Of a stretch of DNA of 64,000 bases, positions 47,984-55,298 are shown piece by piece. The notes under the pieces were generated by a model. It did no database searches and was not told the DNA's origin. It was given only the letters and a program-made list of their open reading frames with translations. The DNA lies in assembly GCF_001425325.1 (NCBI RefSeq), contig NZ_LMEH01000002.1, forward strand, positions 785,630 through 849,629, in the 5' to 3' direction. The position numbers and the translations under genes are program-made. The first letter of the stretch is position 1, and each line of letters starts with the position of its first letter. The DNA comes from Leifsonia sp. Root1293. GTDB taxonomy: Bacteria > Actinomycetota > Actinomycetes > Actinomycetales > Microbacteriaceae.

Positions 47984-49471
47984 ATGTCTTCGTCCAGTTC
48001 GTCTTCGTCAACCTCTCGCCGCTGGTGGGTGCTCGTCACCCTCGCGCTCACGCAGCTCATCGTGGTGCTCGACGGCACCATTGTGAACATGGCGCTTCCG
48101 CAGGCGCAGCAGGAGCTCGGCTTGACCGACTCCGAGCGCCAGTGGGTCGTCACCGGCTACGCCCTCGCCTTCGGCGCCCTGCTGCTGCTCGGTGGCCGCA
48201 TCGCCGACTACTGGGGACGCAAGCGCGCCTACCTCGTGGGCATGGTCGGATTCGGAATCGCCTCGGTCATCGGAGGGATCGCCCAGAACGGCACCGAGCT
48301 CATCCTCGCCCGCGGACTGCAGGGAGTGTTCGCCGCACTCATGGCCCCGGCAGCGCTCGCGCTGCTCACCATGACCTTCCCGAGCGGACGCGACCGCAAC
48401 CGGGCCTTCGCGGTGTTCGGCGCCGTCGCGGGAGCGGGCGCCGGTGTCGGCATGCTGCTCGGCGGTCTGCTCACGGAGGCGGCCGACTGGCGGTGGTGCC
48501 TGCTCGTGAACGTTCCGGTGGTCGTCATCGCCTTCATCGCCGGAGCCATCCTGGTGACCGAGAGCCGTGCCGAGGGAGAGAACCGCTACGACATCCCCGG
48601 TGTCATCACGGTGACGCTCGGGCTCGGCTCGCTCGTCTACGGGTTCACCCTCGCCGAGGAGAGCTGGACATCGGTCGGCACCGTCGGCTTCATCGCCGCC
48701 GGAGTCGTGCTGCTCGCGGCCTTCGTCTGGATCGAGTCGCGCGTCGGTCAGCCCCTGCTTCCGCTGCGCATCGTGCTCGACAGGGTGCGCGGCGGCGCCT
48801 TCCTGCTGCAGGCGATCGCAGGCAGCGTGATGATCGGCGCGATGGTGTTCCTCACCTTCCACCTGCAGATCGTGCTCGGGCTCTCGCCTCTCGTGGCTGG
48901 GTTCGCCACCCTCCCGTTGCCCGTGGTCATCTCGCTGTGCGCCCCGCTCGCCACCAAGGTGCTCTCGACCTGGGGACCGCGTCCGCTGATGATCGGCGGA
49001 ACGCTGGTGGCAGCGGCCGGGCTCGGCTACCTCAGCCTCATCACTGTCGACGGCAGCTACGTCGTGCAGGTGCTGCCCGCCCTCGTGCTGCTCGGAATCG
49101 GCATGGCGATGCTGTTCATCCCGATGCAGAACCTCGCGCTCGCCGGAGTCGCTCCGCACGATGCCGGGGCCGCGAGCGCCACGGCCAACGCCGCCATGCA
49201 GATCGGCGGGTCGATCGGCCTGTCGATCTTCGCGACGGCGTACGCCTCCGCCATCCGTGACGCCTCGGTGCCCGGCTCGATGGACGCGCTGGTCGACGGC
49301 TACTCGGCCGCCTTCCTGAGCGCCGCCATCGCCATGCTCGTCGGCACTGTCATCGCGATCGCGCTCATTCGCCGGCCGAAGCTGCAGGCGGCGACGGATG
49401 CGGCTTCGGATGCGTCGTCGGTCGACGATGAGGCTCCCACGGGGTCGGTGCCGGTCACGTCAGGTCGCTGA
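47984..49471 (+). CDS. MFS transporter, DHA2 (14-span) drug efflux type
   Basis: 495 residues, fourteen membrane spans. The DHA2 marks are ALTQLIVVLDGTIVNMALPQ in span 1 (motif D1), GRIADYWGRKRAYLVGMVGF (motif A) and VNVPVVVIAF in span 6. The N-terminus is a run of serines. This is a proton-coupled exporter of drugs or metabolites. The unusually long, folded leader suggests regulation after transcription begins; the ribosome site (AGCAGG) is weak. Lies downstream of ECF42 but has its own promoter. Confidence 0.85.
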   Translation: MSSSSSSSSTSRRWWVLVTLALTQLIVVLDGTIVNMALPQAQQELGLTDSERQWVVTGYALAFGALLLLGGRIADYWGRKRAYLVGMVGFGIASVIGGIAQNGTELILARGLQGVFAALMAPAALALLTMTFPSGRDRNRAFAVFGAVAGAGAGVGMLLGGLLTEAADWRWCLLVNVPVVVIAFIAGAILVTESRAEGENRYDIPGVITVTLGLGSLVYGFTLAEESWTSVGTVGFIAAGVVLLAAFVWIESRVGQPLLPLRIVLDRVRGGAFLLQAIAGSVMIGAMVFLTFHLQIVLGLSPLVAGFATLPLPVVISLCAPLATKVLSTWGPRPLMIGGTLVAAAGLGYLSLITVDGSYVVQVLPALVLLGIGMAMLFIPMQNLALAGVAPHDAGAASATANAAMQIGGSIGLSIFATAYASAIRDASVPGSMDALVDGYSAAFLSAAIAMLVGTVIAIALIRRPKLQAATDAASDASSVDDEAPTGSVPVTSGR

Positions 49472-49521
49472 GCCCGGGCGAAGGCCGCGGTCGAAGCGCT
49501 TCGAGCGGTCCGCCGCTGACG

Positions 49522-49562
49522 CGCGCTTCGGGCGGTCGCTTCGCTCGGCCCTCAGCGAGCGG
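49522..49562 (+). repeat. R2-like intergenic repeat (diverged)
   Basis: CGCGCTTCGGGCGGTCGCTT then CGCTCGGCCCTCAGCGAGCG; keeps both ends of R2 but has lost the CGGAC/GTCCG hairpin. Between the convergent MFS and M23 genes. Confidence 0.65.
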
Positions 49563-49567
49563 TCTTT

Positions 49568-50299
49568 TCAGCGAGTGGGAATCGAACGGATGCGGTCCCG
49601 ACTGCTCGGGATCGCATCCGTCACCCGTTCCCACGACCCGCCGCGCTGCACCTCGTAGGCGCTGAAGGCGCACGGGATGCCGTGCGCCTCGAGCAGGTCG
49701 GCGGAGTCCATCAGCTGGAAGTGCAGGTGCGGCGACGTGGAGTTGCCCGTGTGGCCGACGCGGCCGAGCACGTCACCCGCGTGCACGCGCTGACCGGGGC
49801 TGACGCTCACGCTGCCGGGCTGCAGGTGGGCGAACCCGGCGAAGATCGAGGCGGGGGCGTCCGGCCGGTCTGCAGAGCAGGTGCTCGGATCGAGCCTCAG
49901 TGTCACGTGGTTTCCCATGATGGCGCCCAGCCTCCCCGGGGTGAACGTCAGCCCGTTCCAGGTCATGCGCGTGAGCTCGCGCACGGGGTGGATCCACTCG
50001 CGCTCGGGCGTGCCGTCGCTCGCGCCCACGACGACACCGTCACAGGGAGCGTGAACTGATGCGCCCCACGCGTAGCAGTCGCGCGCCCGCACGCCGAGGA
50101 GGTTGCCGCGCAGTCCGCCCGCTGGGCTGAAATGGCCGCCCGGCCGCTCGTCGACCTTGAGGAAGTCGTAGGCGTACGTCTGCCCGAGCACGTCGACGCC
50201 GTGACTCGGCACGCGGGTGGCCGGTGTGGTCACCGCGAGCCATCCCTCGCCGCGAAGCGGAAGGCCGACGACGACGGGATGGTCGGGGGAGTAGCGCAT
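49568..50299 (-). CDS. M23-family peptidase (LytM-like)
   Basis: 243 residues. The M23 metal site is split between a histidine-containing VDVLGQTYAYDF-region and HTGNSTSPHLHFQLMDSADL near the C-terminus, the second of which is the conserved HLHF motif; GDVLGRVGHTGN is typical. No signal peptide is visible, unusual for a murein peptidase, so a cytoplasmic or degenerate role is possible. The ATG at 50299 is chosen because longer frames are antisense-like repeats; no clear ribosome site. Confidence 0.72.
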   Translation of the reverse strand: MRYSPDHPVVVGLPLRGEGWLAVTTPATRVPSHGVDVLGQTYAYDFLKVDERPGGHFSPAGGLRGNLLGVRARDCYAWGASVHAPCDGVVVGASDGTPEREWIHPVRELTRMTWNGLTFTPGRLGAIMGNHVTLRLDPSTCSADRPDAPASIFAGFAHLQPGSVSVSPGQRVHAGDVLGRVGHTGNSTSPHLHFQLMDSADLLEAHGIPCAFSAYEVQRGGSWERVTDAIPSSRDRIRSIPTR

Positions 50300-50363
50300 G
50301 ATCGGATCGGGCTCGGGGACTGAGGCTTCAGGCGTGCGTTCCGGCTCCGGCTGGCGGCATCCG

Positions 50364-51677
50364 TCAGCCCAGAAGGCCCACGAGACGCGGGACCCGCAGG
50401 TCGACCCAGACCAAGCGGTGGTCGCTGCTCGGGAAGGGGAAGACTCCGGTGAGCGCAGACAGCGGGTCGGACTGCGTCGGCCAGAAGACACCGGCGTCGC
50501 GCACCTGCAGCAGTCCGCGCGACGGCAGCACGTAGTCGGCGCGGAGGTTGCCCGGGGCCGTGTCGGCGAAGTCGGCGGTGTCGTACTTCGGGTCGCCCAG
50601 ATGGGTGGCGTTCGCGCCCCCCTGCAGCGCTGCAGCCTCGGGCGCACCAGCGGAGGTCGGCTTCGGATCGGTGATGCGCCAGTTGTCGAGCAGTTGCTGG
50701 ATGGCGCTGTCGACCGAGTCGCCGTCGAGCGGGTCTGCGTTCTGGTCGCCCAGGATGACGAAGGGCGACAGCGGTGACAGGCCGCCGCGCTTTCCGGCGT
50801 CGTCGGTGATGTAGCGGCTCTTCAGCGGCGAGATGTAGTCGGCCCAGAACCGGATCTCATCGTGGTTGCGGCGGCCGTTCCGGTCTTCCGGCCCGTCGAA
50901 GGTGGGCGGGGTCGGGTGAGCGGCGAGCACGTGCACCGTCGCCCTGCCGACCTTCACGGGCACGTCCCAGTGCGACTTGCTCGAGAGCCGCACCACCTTC
51001 AGTTCCTCCGGAGAGTACCAGTCGTTCGCCTCCGGGGTGGCCGGGTCGTCGGGGAGCAGGGCGCCGGGCATGTCCTTCCAGAGGAACTTCTGGAAGGTGC
51101 GCACCTTGTCGGTGACGATCGGGAACTTCGACAGGATGGCCATGCCGTACTGCCCCTCGAACACCCCGAAGCCGAAGGCGTCGTCTCCGCCGCCGACGGT
51201 GCCGTCGTTGTTGAGGTCGTAGCCGCTGGGTATGCCGGTGTTCGACGGAGCCGTGTACGCGTACGGGTAGTCGACCGGGTTCGCACCGTTCTGGCCGACG
51301 GCCAGGTAATTGCTGCGGAAGGCGTCGGTGGCCCGGCCATCCGGAACGTAGTCGAATTCGTTCAGGAGCACGATGTCGGGGTTCGCGCGCTGGATGATCT
51401 CGGCCACCGTACGCGCCTGCTCGTTGGTGCCCGTGGCGAGGTCGGCCTCGAGCTGGCCGGGTGCGGCGCGGTTGAGCGAGAGGTTGAAGGTGGCGATGCG
51501 CAGGTTCGTCGCCGTGGGGAGGCCGGATGCGGCCGCGGCCGCCGCGCTCTGGGTCGAGGTCGAGGTCGAGGTCGATGGCACGGCGGCACTGGCCGCGCCG
51601 ACTCCGACGGTCGCTGTGAGCAGGCCGCCGACGAGGGTGGCGGCGATGGCGATCGGGATCGAACGGGTGACGGGCAT
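50364..51677 (-). CDS. secreted endonuclease/exonuclease/phosphatase family protein
   Basis: 437 residues. A Sec signal peptide (IAIAATLVGGLLTATVGVGA then ASA cleavage region) and a Ser/Thr/Gln linker precede the DNase-I-like domain: LRIATFNLSLNRA, PDIVLLNEFDYV with the catalytic glutamate, HVLAAHPTPP, FVILGDQNADPLDGDSVDSA and FPSSDHRLVWVDLRV with the active-site His. Substrate may be nucleic acid or phospholipid; unknown. AAGGAG fixes the ATG. Released outside the cell. Confidence 0.87.
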   Translation of the reverse strand: MPVTRSIPIAIAATLVGGLLTATVGVGAASAAVPSTSTSTSTQSAAAAAASGLPTATNLRIATFNLSLNRAAPGQLEADLATGTNEQARTVAEIIQRANPDIVLLNEFDYVPDGRATDAFRSNYLAVGQNGANPVDYPYAYTAPSNTGIPSGYDLNNDGTVGGGDDAFGFGVFEGQYGMAILSKFPIVTDKVRTFQKFLWKDMPGALLPDDPATPEANDWYSPEELKVVRLSSKSHWDVPVKVGRATVHVLAAHPTPPTFDGPEDRNGRRNHDEIRFWADYISPLKSRYITDDAGKRGGLSPLSPFVILGDQNADPLDGDSVDSAIQQLLDNWRITDPKPTSAGAPEAAALQGGANATHLGDPKYDTADFADTAPGNLRADYVLPSRGLLQVRDAGVFWPTQSDPLSALTGVFPFPSSDHRLVWVDLRVPRLVGLLG

Positions 51678-51800
51678 GCTGACTCCTTCGTGGGCGATGC
51701 GACAGGAGTGACGCGTGCGGTTCACCCCCGTCCCCCAAACTAGGGGTCTCCGGTGACGAGCGGAAGAACCCGAGGTGACAGGTCGCTCGGCCGGTCGCGC

Positions 51801-53039
51801 TCAGCCGCGCCCCGCCCACGGGTCGTAGTCGACCTCGAGTGGAGCCTGCTCGGGGCGCAGATCCTCCGGAACATGCTGGAGGTTCACCCTGATGCGGTAC
51901 CAGAGCGAACTCGATCCGCGCATGCCGTCGACGAGTTCATCGGCCGGCTCGAGGTGCGGGACGACATCCGGATGCCGTGCCTTCCACGTCTCGAGACCCG
52001 CGAGGGCTTCGTCCTTGGTCTTCGCTCGCGCGATCTCGATGAGCGGCATCGACGGCTGTCGGCGACCGGAGGATTCCGCGCCGTCGCCCTTGGCGGTCGC
52101 CGGAGCCTTCTCGGCCGGGCCGAGTTGCTCGGCCAGTGCGAGCAGCGCGTCGAGGCTGCCGGCAGCTCCGTCGATGCCGGCAGCGACGTCTCCGCGTTCG
52201 GCGAACCGGGTGAGCATGGTGGCGACGGTGAACTCATCGGGTCGTCGATCGCGCACCTCCTCCCACGTGAGGGGAGTCGACACCCGAGCGTCGGGCAGGG
52301 CGCGGATCGAGTAGGCGGAAGCGACAGTGCGGTCCTTCGCGTTCTGATTGAAGTCGACGAAGACGCTCGCTCCCCGTTCCTCCTTCCACCAGTGTGCCGA
52401 CGCGAGCCCCGGAGCCCGGTTCTCGACCTCGCGGGCCAGCGTCTCCGCGGCCAGGCGCACCTCGCGATAGCTCCATTTCGGCTCGATCCGCACGTTGATG
52501 TGCAGGCCTCGCGACCCGCTCGTCTTCGGCCAGCCGACGAGCCCGCAGTCCTCCAGCACGTCGCGGGCGACGAAGGCGACGTCGACGATCTGCGTCCAGT
52601 CGACGCCGGGCATCGGGTCGAGGTCGACGCGCAGTTCGTCGGGGTGATCGAGGTCCCATGCGCGCACCGGATGGGGGTTGAGGTCGATGCACCCCAGGTT
52701 GATCACCCAGGCCAGAGAGGCGGCATCCGTCACCACGACCTCCTCGGCCGACGTTCCGGACGCGTAGTGGAGTGTCGTGGTCTCGATCCACGGCGGGCGG
52801 GACTCGGGGGCTCGCTTCTGGAAGAAGGCCTCCTTATCGATTCCCTTGACGAAGCGCTTGAGCACCATGGGGCGGTCGGCTGCTCCGCGCAGGGCGCCGT
52901 CGGCCACGTCCAGGTAGTACTGGACGAGGTCGAGCTTGGTGAGCCCCGGTTCTGGAAAGACGATCTTGTCGGGGTGACTGATGCGCACCTCACGCCCGTC
53001 GATCTCGAGCGTGGTCGCGTCGTCCTTGGCCGCGTTCAT
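51801..53039 (-). CDS. LigD-type polymerase domain protein (stand-alone)
   Basis: 412 residues. ISHPDKIVFPEPGLTKLDLV, FFQKRAPESRPPWIE and the catalytic aspartates in ELRVDLDPMPGVDWTQIVDV, plus GWPKTSGSRGLHINVRIEPK, identify the primase-polymerase module of LigD, used in non-homologous end joining and gap repair. Neither ligase nor nuclease domain is present and no ku gene is near; stand-alone forms such as those in mycobacteria are known. Leaderless start (TAGCAT seven bases before the ATG). Confidence 0.88.
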   Translation of the reverse strand: MNAAKDDATTLEIDGREVRISHPDKIVFPEPGLTKLDLVQYYLDVADGALRGAADRPMVLKRFVKGIDKEAFFQKRAPESRPPWIETTTLHYASGTSAEEVVVTDAASLAWVINLGCIDLNPHPVRAWDLDHPDELRVDLDPMPGVDWTQIVDVAFVARDVLEDCGLVGWPKTSGSRGLHINVRIEPKWSYREVRLAAETLAREVENRAPGLASAHWWKEERGASVFVDFNQNAKDRTVASAYSIRALPDARVSTPLTWEEVRDRRPDEFTVATMLTRFAERGDVAAGIDGAAGSLDALLALAEQLGPAEKAPATAKGDGAESSGRRQPSMPLIEIARAKTKDEALAGLETWKARHPDVVPHLEPADELVDGMRGSSSLWYRIRVNLQHVPEDLRPEQAPLEVDYDPWAGRG

Positions 53040-53046
53040 GCTGGCG

Positions 53047-53052
53047 ATGCTA
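53047..53052 (-). promoter_or_regulatory. -10 box TAGCAT, leaderless start
   Basis: TAGCAT ends seven bases before the ATG at 53039 on the minus strand. Confidence 0.5.
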
Positions 53053-53110
53053 CGCGCGGGTCGGCCGTCGCGCGAGGAATCGATGCGGGCTGGGGTCGGT
53101 TGCATTCGAC

Positions 53111-54148
53111 ATGAGAGCAATCGTCTACACCCAGACCGGCGACTCGTCGGTGCTCGAATCGACCGAACGTGAGATTGCGGAACCGGGTCCCGGCGAGATC
53201 CGGGTGCGGGTCATGGTCTCGGGCGTGAATCCCACGGATTGGAAGACGCGTCGCGGGTCGAATGCAGCGCCATCCGGGGTCGAGAGCGTTCCCAACCAGG
53301 ATGGCGCCGGCATCGTGGACGCGGTCGGTCCCGGCGTCGACGGATTCGCCGTCGGCGACCGCGTCTGGCTCGGAATCTCGGCATGGCAGCGGCCAGCATC
53401 CGGAACCGCCCAGGAGTACACGATCACCCTGGCTTCGCGGGCATTCCCGCTGCCGGATGCGGTGAGCTTCGAGGAGGGCGCTGCGTTCGGCGTACCCGCC
53501 GTGACCGCGCATCGCGCACTGACCGTCGCCGAGGACGGACCCGCGCAGCTCGCGCCGGGCGCCCTCGCCGGACGTGTGGTGCTCGTCGCTGGTGGAGCGG
53601 GCGCCGTCGGACATGCGGCCGTCCAGCTCGCTCGGTGGGCCGGCGCCACCGTGATCACCACAGTGAGCGGATCCGACAAGGCGGCGCTGGCCACTGCAGC
53701 CGGAGCGCACCACGTCGTCAGCTATCGGGATCCGGATGCCGAGGAGCAGATCCGCGGGCTCGCTCCCGACGGCGTCGACATCGTGGTGGAGGTCGCGGCC
53801 GGCGCCAATGCGGCGCTCGACCAGGCTGTGACGCATTCGCGCTCCACCATCGCGAGCTACGGCAACGATGGTGGTGTGCCGCTCACCATCGAGTTCGGGC
53901 GAGCGATCTCGCTCAACCTGCGCTACCAGTTCGTGCTGATCTACACGATGGGCGCCGAGGCATGGGTCGCGGCGGGTTCCGCCATCACCGCGGCTGCCGC
54001 CGACAGCGCGTTGGGCATCGGCGATGAGACGGGGCTGCCCGTGCACCGGTATGCCCTCGAGCAGACCGCGGAGGCGCACGACGCCGTCGAGGGTGGCGTC
54101 GTCGGCAAGGTGCTGATCGCGGTGGGCGACGAGCGCCGCCCCCGCTGA
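53111..54148 (+). CDS. NADPH:quinone reductase-like (zeta-crystallin, MDR family)
   Basis: 345 residues. MRAIVYTQTGDSSVLESTER, VMVSGVNPTDWKTRRGS and VPNQDGAGIVDAVGPGVDGF are the GroES-like part; VVLVAGGAGAVGHAAVQLAR is the NADPH-binding Rossmann motif. Zinc ligands are absent, as in quinone reductases. Divergent from the LigD-type gene with a 71-base gap. Its TGA stop falls in an R1 repeat read backwards. Confidence 0.87.
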   Translation: MRAIVYTQTGDSSVLESTEREIAEPGPGEIRVRVMVSGVNPTDWKTRRGSNAAPSGVESVPNQDGAGIVDAVGPGVDGFAVGDRVWLGISAWQRPASGTAQEYTITLASRAFPLPDAVSFEEGAAFGVPAVTAHRALTVAEDGPAQLAPGALAGRVVLVAGGAGAVGHAAVQLARWAGATVITTVSGSDKAALATAAGAHHVVSYRDPDAEEQIRGLAPDGVDIVVEVAAGANAALDQAVTHSRSTIASYGNDGGVPLTIEFGRAISLNLRYQFVLIYTMGAEAWVAAGSAITAAAADSALGIGDETGLPVHRYALEQTAEAHDAVEGGVVGKVLIAVGDERRPR

Positions 54149-54229
54149 TCGAGTAGCGACCGAGCGCAGCCGCCTCCCCCCCCGCTGATCGAGTAGCGAC
54201 CGAGCGCAGCGAGGACGCGTATCGAGATC
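54142..54229 (-). repeat. two R1 repeats in inverse orientation
   Basis: A right half at 54142-54170 (CCGCTGATCGAGTAGCGACC) and a full copy at 54182-54229 ending CGTATCGAGATC. The TGA in the first gives the stop of the quinone reductase gene. Of the 274 bases to 54422, R1 copies fill about half; I see no gene. Confidence 0.85.
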
Positions 54230-54276
54230 ATCGTCGAGGCTCGCCGCTACTCAGGTCGGCGCGGCAGCTGAAACAT

Positions 54277-54324
54277 GGTCTCGATACGGCTGCTCGCTGC
54301 GCTCGCGGCCTACTCGACCAGCGG
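54277..54324 (+). repeat. R1 intergenic repeat
   Basis: GGTCTCGATACGGCTGC to CTACTCGACCAGCGG, opposite in direction to the two copies just before it. Confidence 0.85.
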
Positions 54325-54410
54325 TGGGGCGGGAGCGTTGCGGTCGGGACCTGCCTAGTCGACCGGCGGTGGTGGGGGCGAGAGCTTCCCGCCTGACCGA
54401 CCGGCGGCTG

Positions 54411-54416
54411 TAGCGT
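54411..54416 (+). promoter_or_regulatory. -10 box TAGCGT, leaderless GTG start
   Basis: TAGCGT ends six bases before the GTG at 54423; same box as at 31319. Confidence 0.5.
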
Positions 54417-54422
54417 TGGGGC

Positions 54423-55232
54423 GTGTCCGAGATCCAGCCTGCGCGGCCCGATCGTGCCGCGCCCGACCTGGCTGTTCTGCCGGTATTGATCACTGTGCCG
54501 GCCGGCACGATCGAACTGCGCGACGCGCGCTCGGAGACAGCGCGCAGCGTCGAGCTGCAATCCTTCGAGATCGGCCGGACTGCTGTGACCGCGGCGGAGT
54601 GGGCGGCGGTGGCCAGACCGGTTCCCCGCGTCGACGACCCGGTGCCACAGCATCCGGTCACCTGGTTCGAGGCGGTGAACTGGTGCAACGGGGCGTCGGA
54701 TGCCGCGGGCCTGCGACGCGCCTACGTCGTCGACGGCGGCCGGGTTAGCTGGGACGGGAGCGCCGACGGCTTCAGGCTGCCGACGGAAGCGGAGTGGGAG
54801 TTCGCTGCTCGAGCGGGCTCCACGGGGCCACGGTACGGCTCGCTCGATGAGATCGCGTGGTCGAGCCTCGATGACATTGCCGGCCCGCAGCCTGTGGCAG
54901 GCAAGGCGCCGAATGCGTTCGGACTCTTCGACACCATCGGCAACGTGTGGGAGTGGTGCTGGGACTATGCCGATACTGCCCGATACGGCGATTATCGTTC
55001 CCTGCGCGGCGGCGGGTGGGCCGATCGGGAGTGGAGTCTGAGGGCATCCGTGCGCCGCGGGAGTGCTCCGGATGCCGTGCTCGAAGACGTCGGCTTCCGT
55101 GTTGCGCGCGGGGTCGTCGGATCGCCCGGCGGCAGCGAGGCACAGGGCTGGTCGGACCGAGCCGATCGCAAGCGCGCCGACGTGCGCGGGCCGCGCCCGG
55201 TCGGGTGGACACCGCTGCGATTCGAGGGCTGA
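54423..55232 (+). CDS. SUMF1/formylglycine-generating-enzyme-like domain protein
   Basis: 269 residues. PVTWFEAVNWCNGASDAAGL, GFRLPTEAEWEFAARAGSTG and NAFGLFDTIGNVWEWCWDYA, then RSLRGGGWADREWSLRASVR, are the FGE-sulfatase fold. The pair of active-site cysteines that true FGE enzymes have near the end is absent (VRRGSAPDAVLEDVGFRVAR), so it probably does not make formylglycine and is a non-catalytic or EgtB-like relative. Leaderless GTG start. Confidence 0.83.
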   Translation: MSEIQPARPDRAAPDLAVLPVLITVPAGTIELRDARSETARSVELQSFEIGRTAVTAAEWAAVARPVPRVDDPVPQHPVTWFEAVNWCNGASDAAGLRRAYVVDGGRVSWDGSADGFRLPTEAEWEFAARAGSTGPRYGSLDEIAWSSLDDIAGPQPVAGKAPNAFGLFDTIGNVWEWCWDYADTARYGDYRSLRGGGWADREWSLRASVRRGSAPDAVLEDVGFRVARGVVGSPGGSEAQGWSDRADRKRADVRGPRPVGWTPLRFEG

Positions 55233-55238
55233 CGGCCG

Positions 55239-55281
55239 GTGCGTTTCGGCCGCGGACTGCGTCCGGGCCTCACTGAACGGG
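55239..55281 (+). repeat. R2 intergenic repeat
   Basis: GTGCGTTTCGGCCGCGGACT, then GCGTCCGGGCCTCACTGAAC, then GG; seven bases after the SUMF1-like stop. Confidence 0.75.
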
Positions 55282-55298
55282 CGAGAGGGCGGGTGCTC

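Noticed and set aside
47628-48086. A leader peptide controlling the MFS gene
   Set aside because: The frame through the leader is only the continuation of an out-of-frame reading of the ECF42 gene; no start with a ribosome site lies in the leader.
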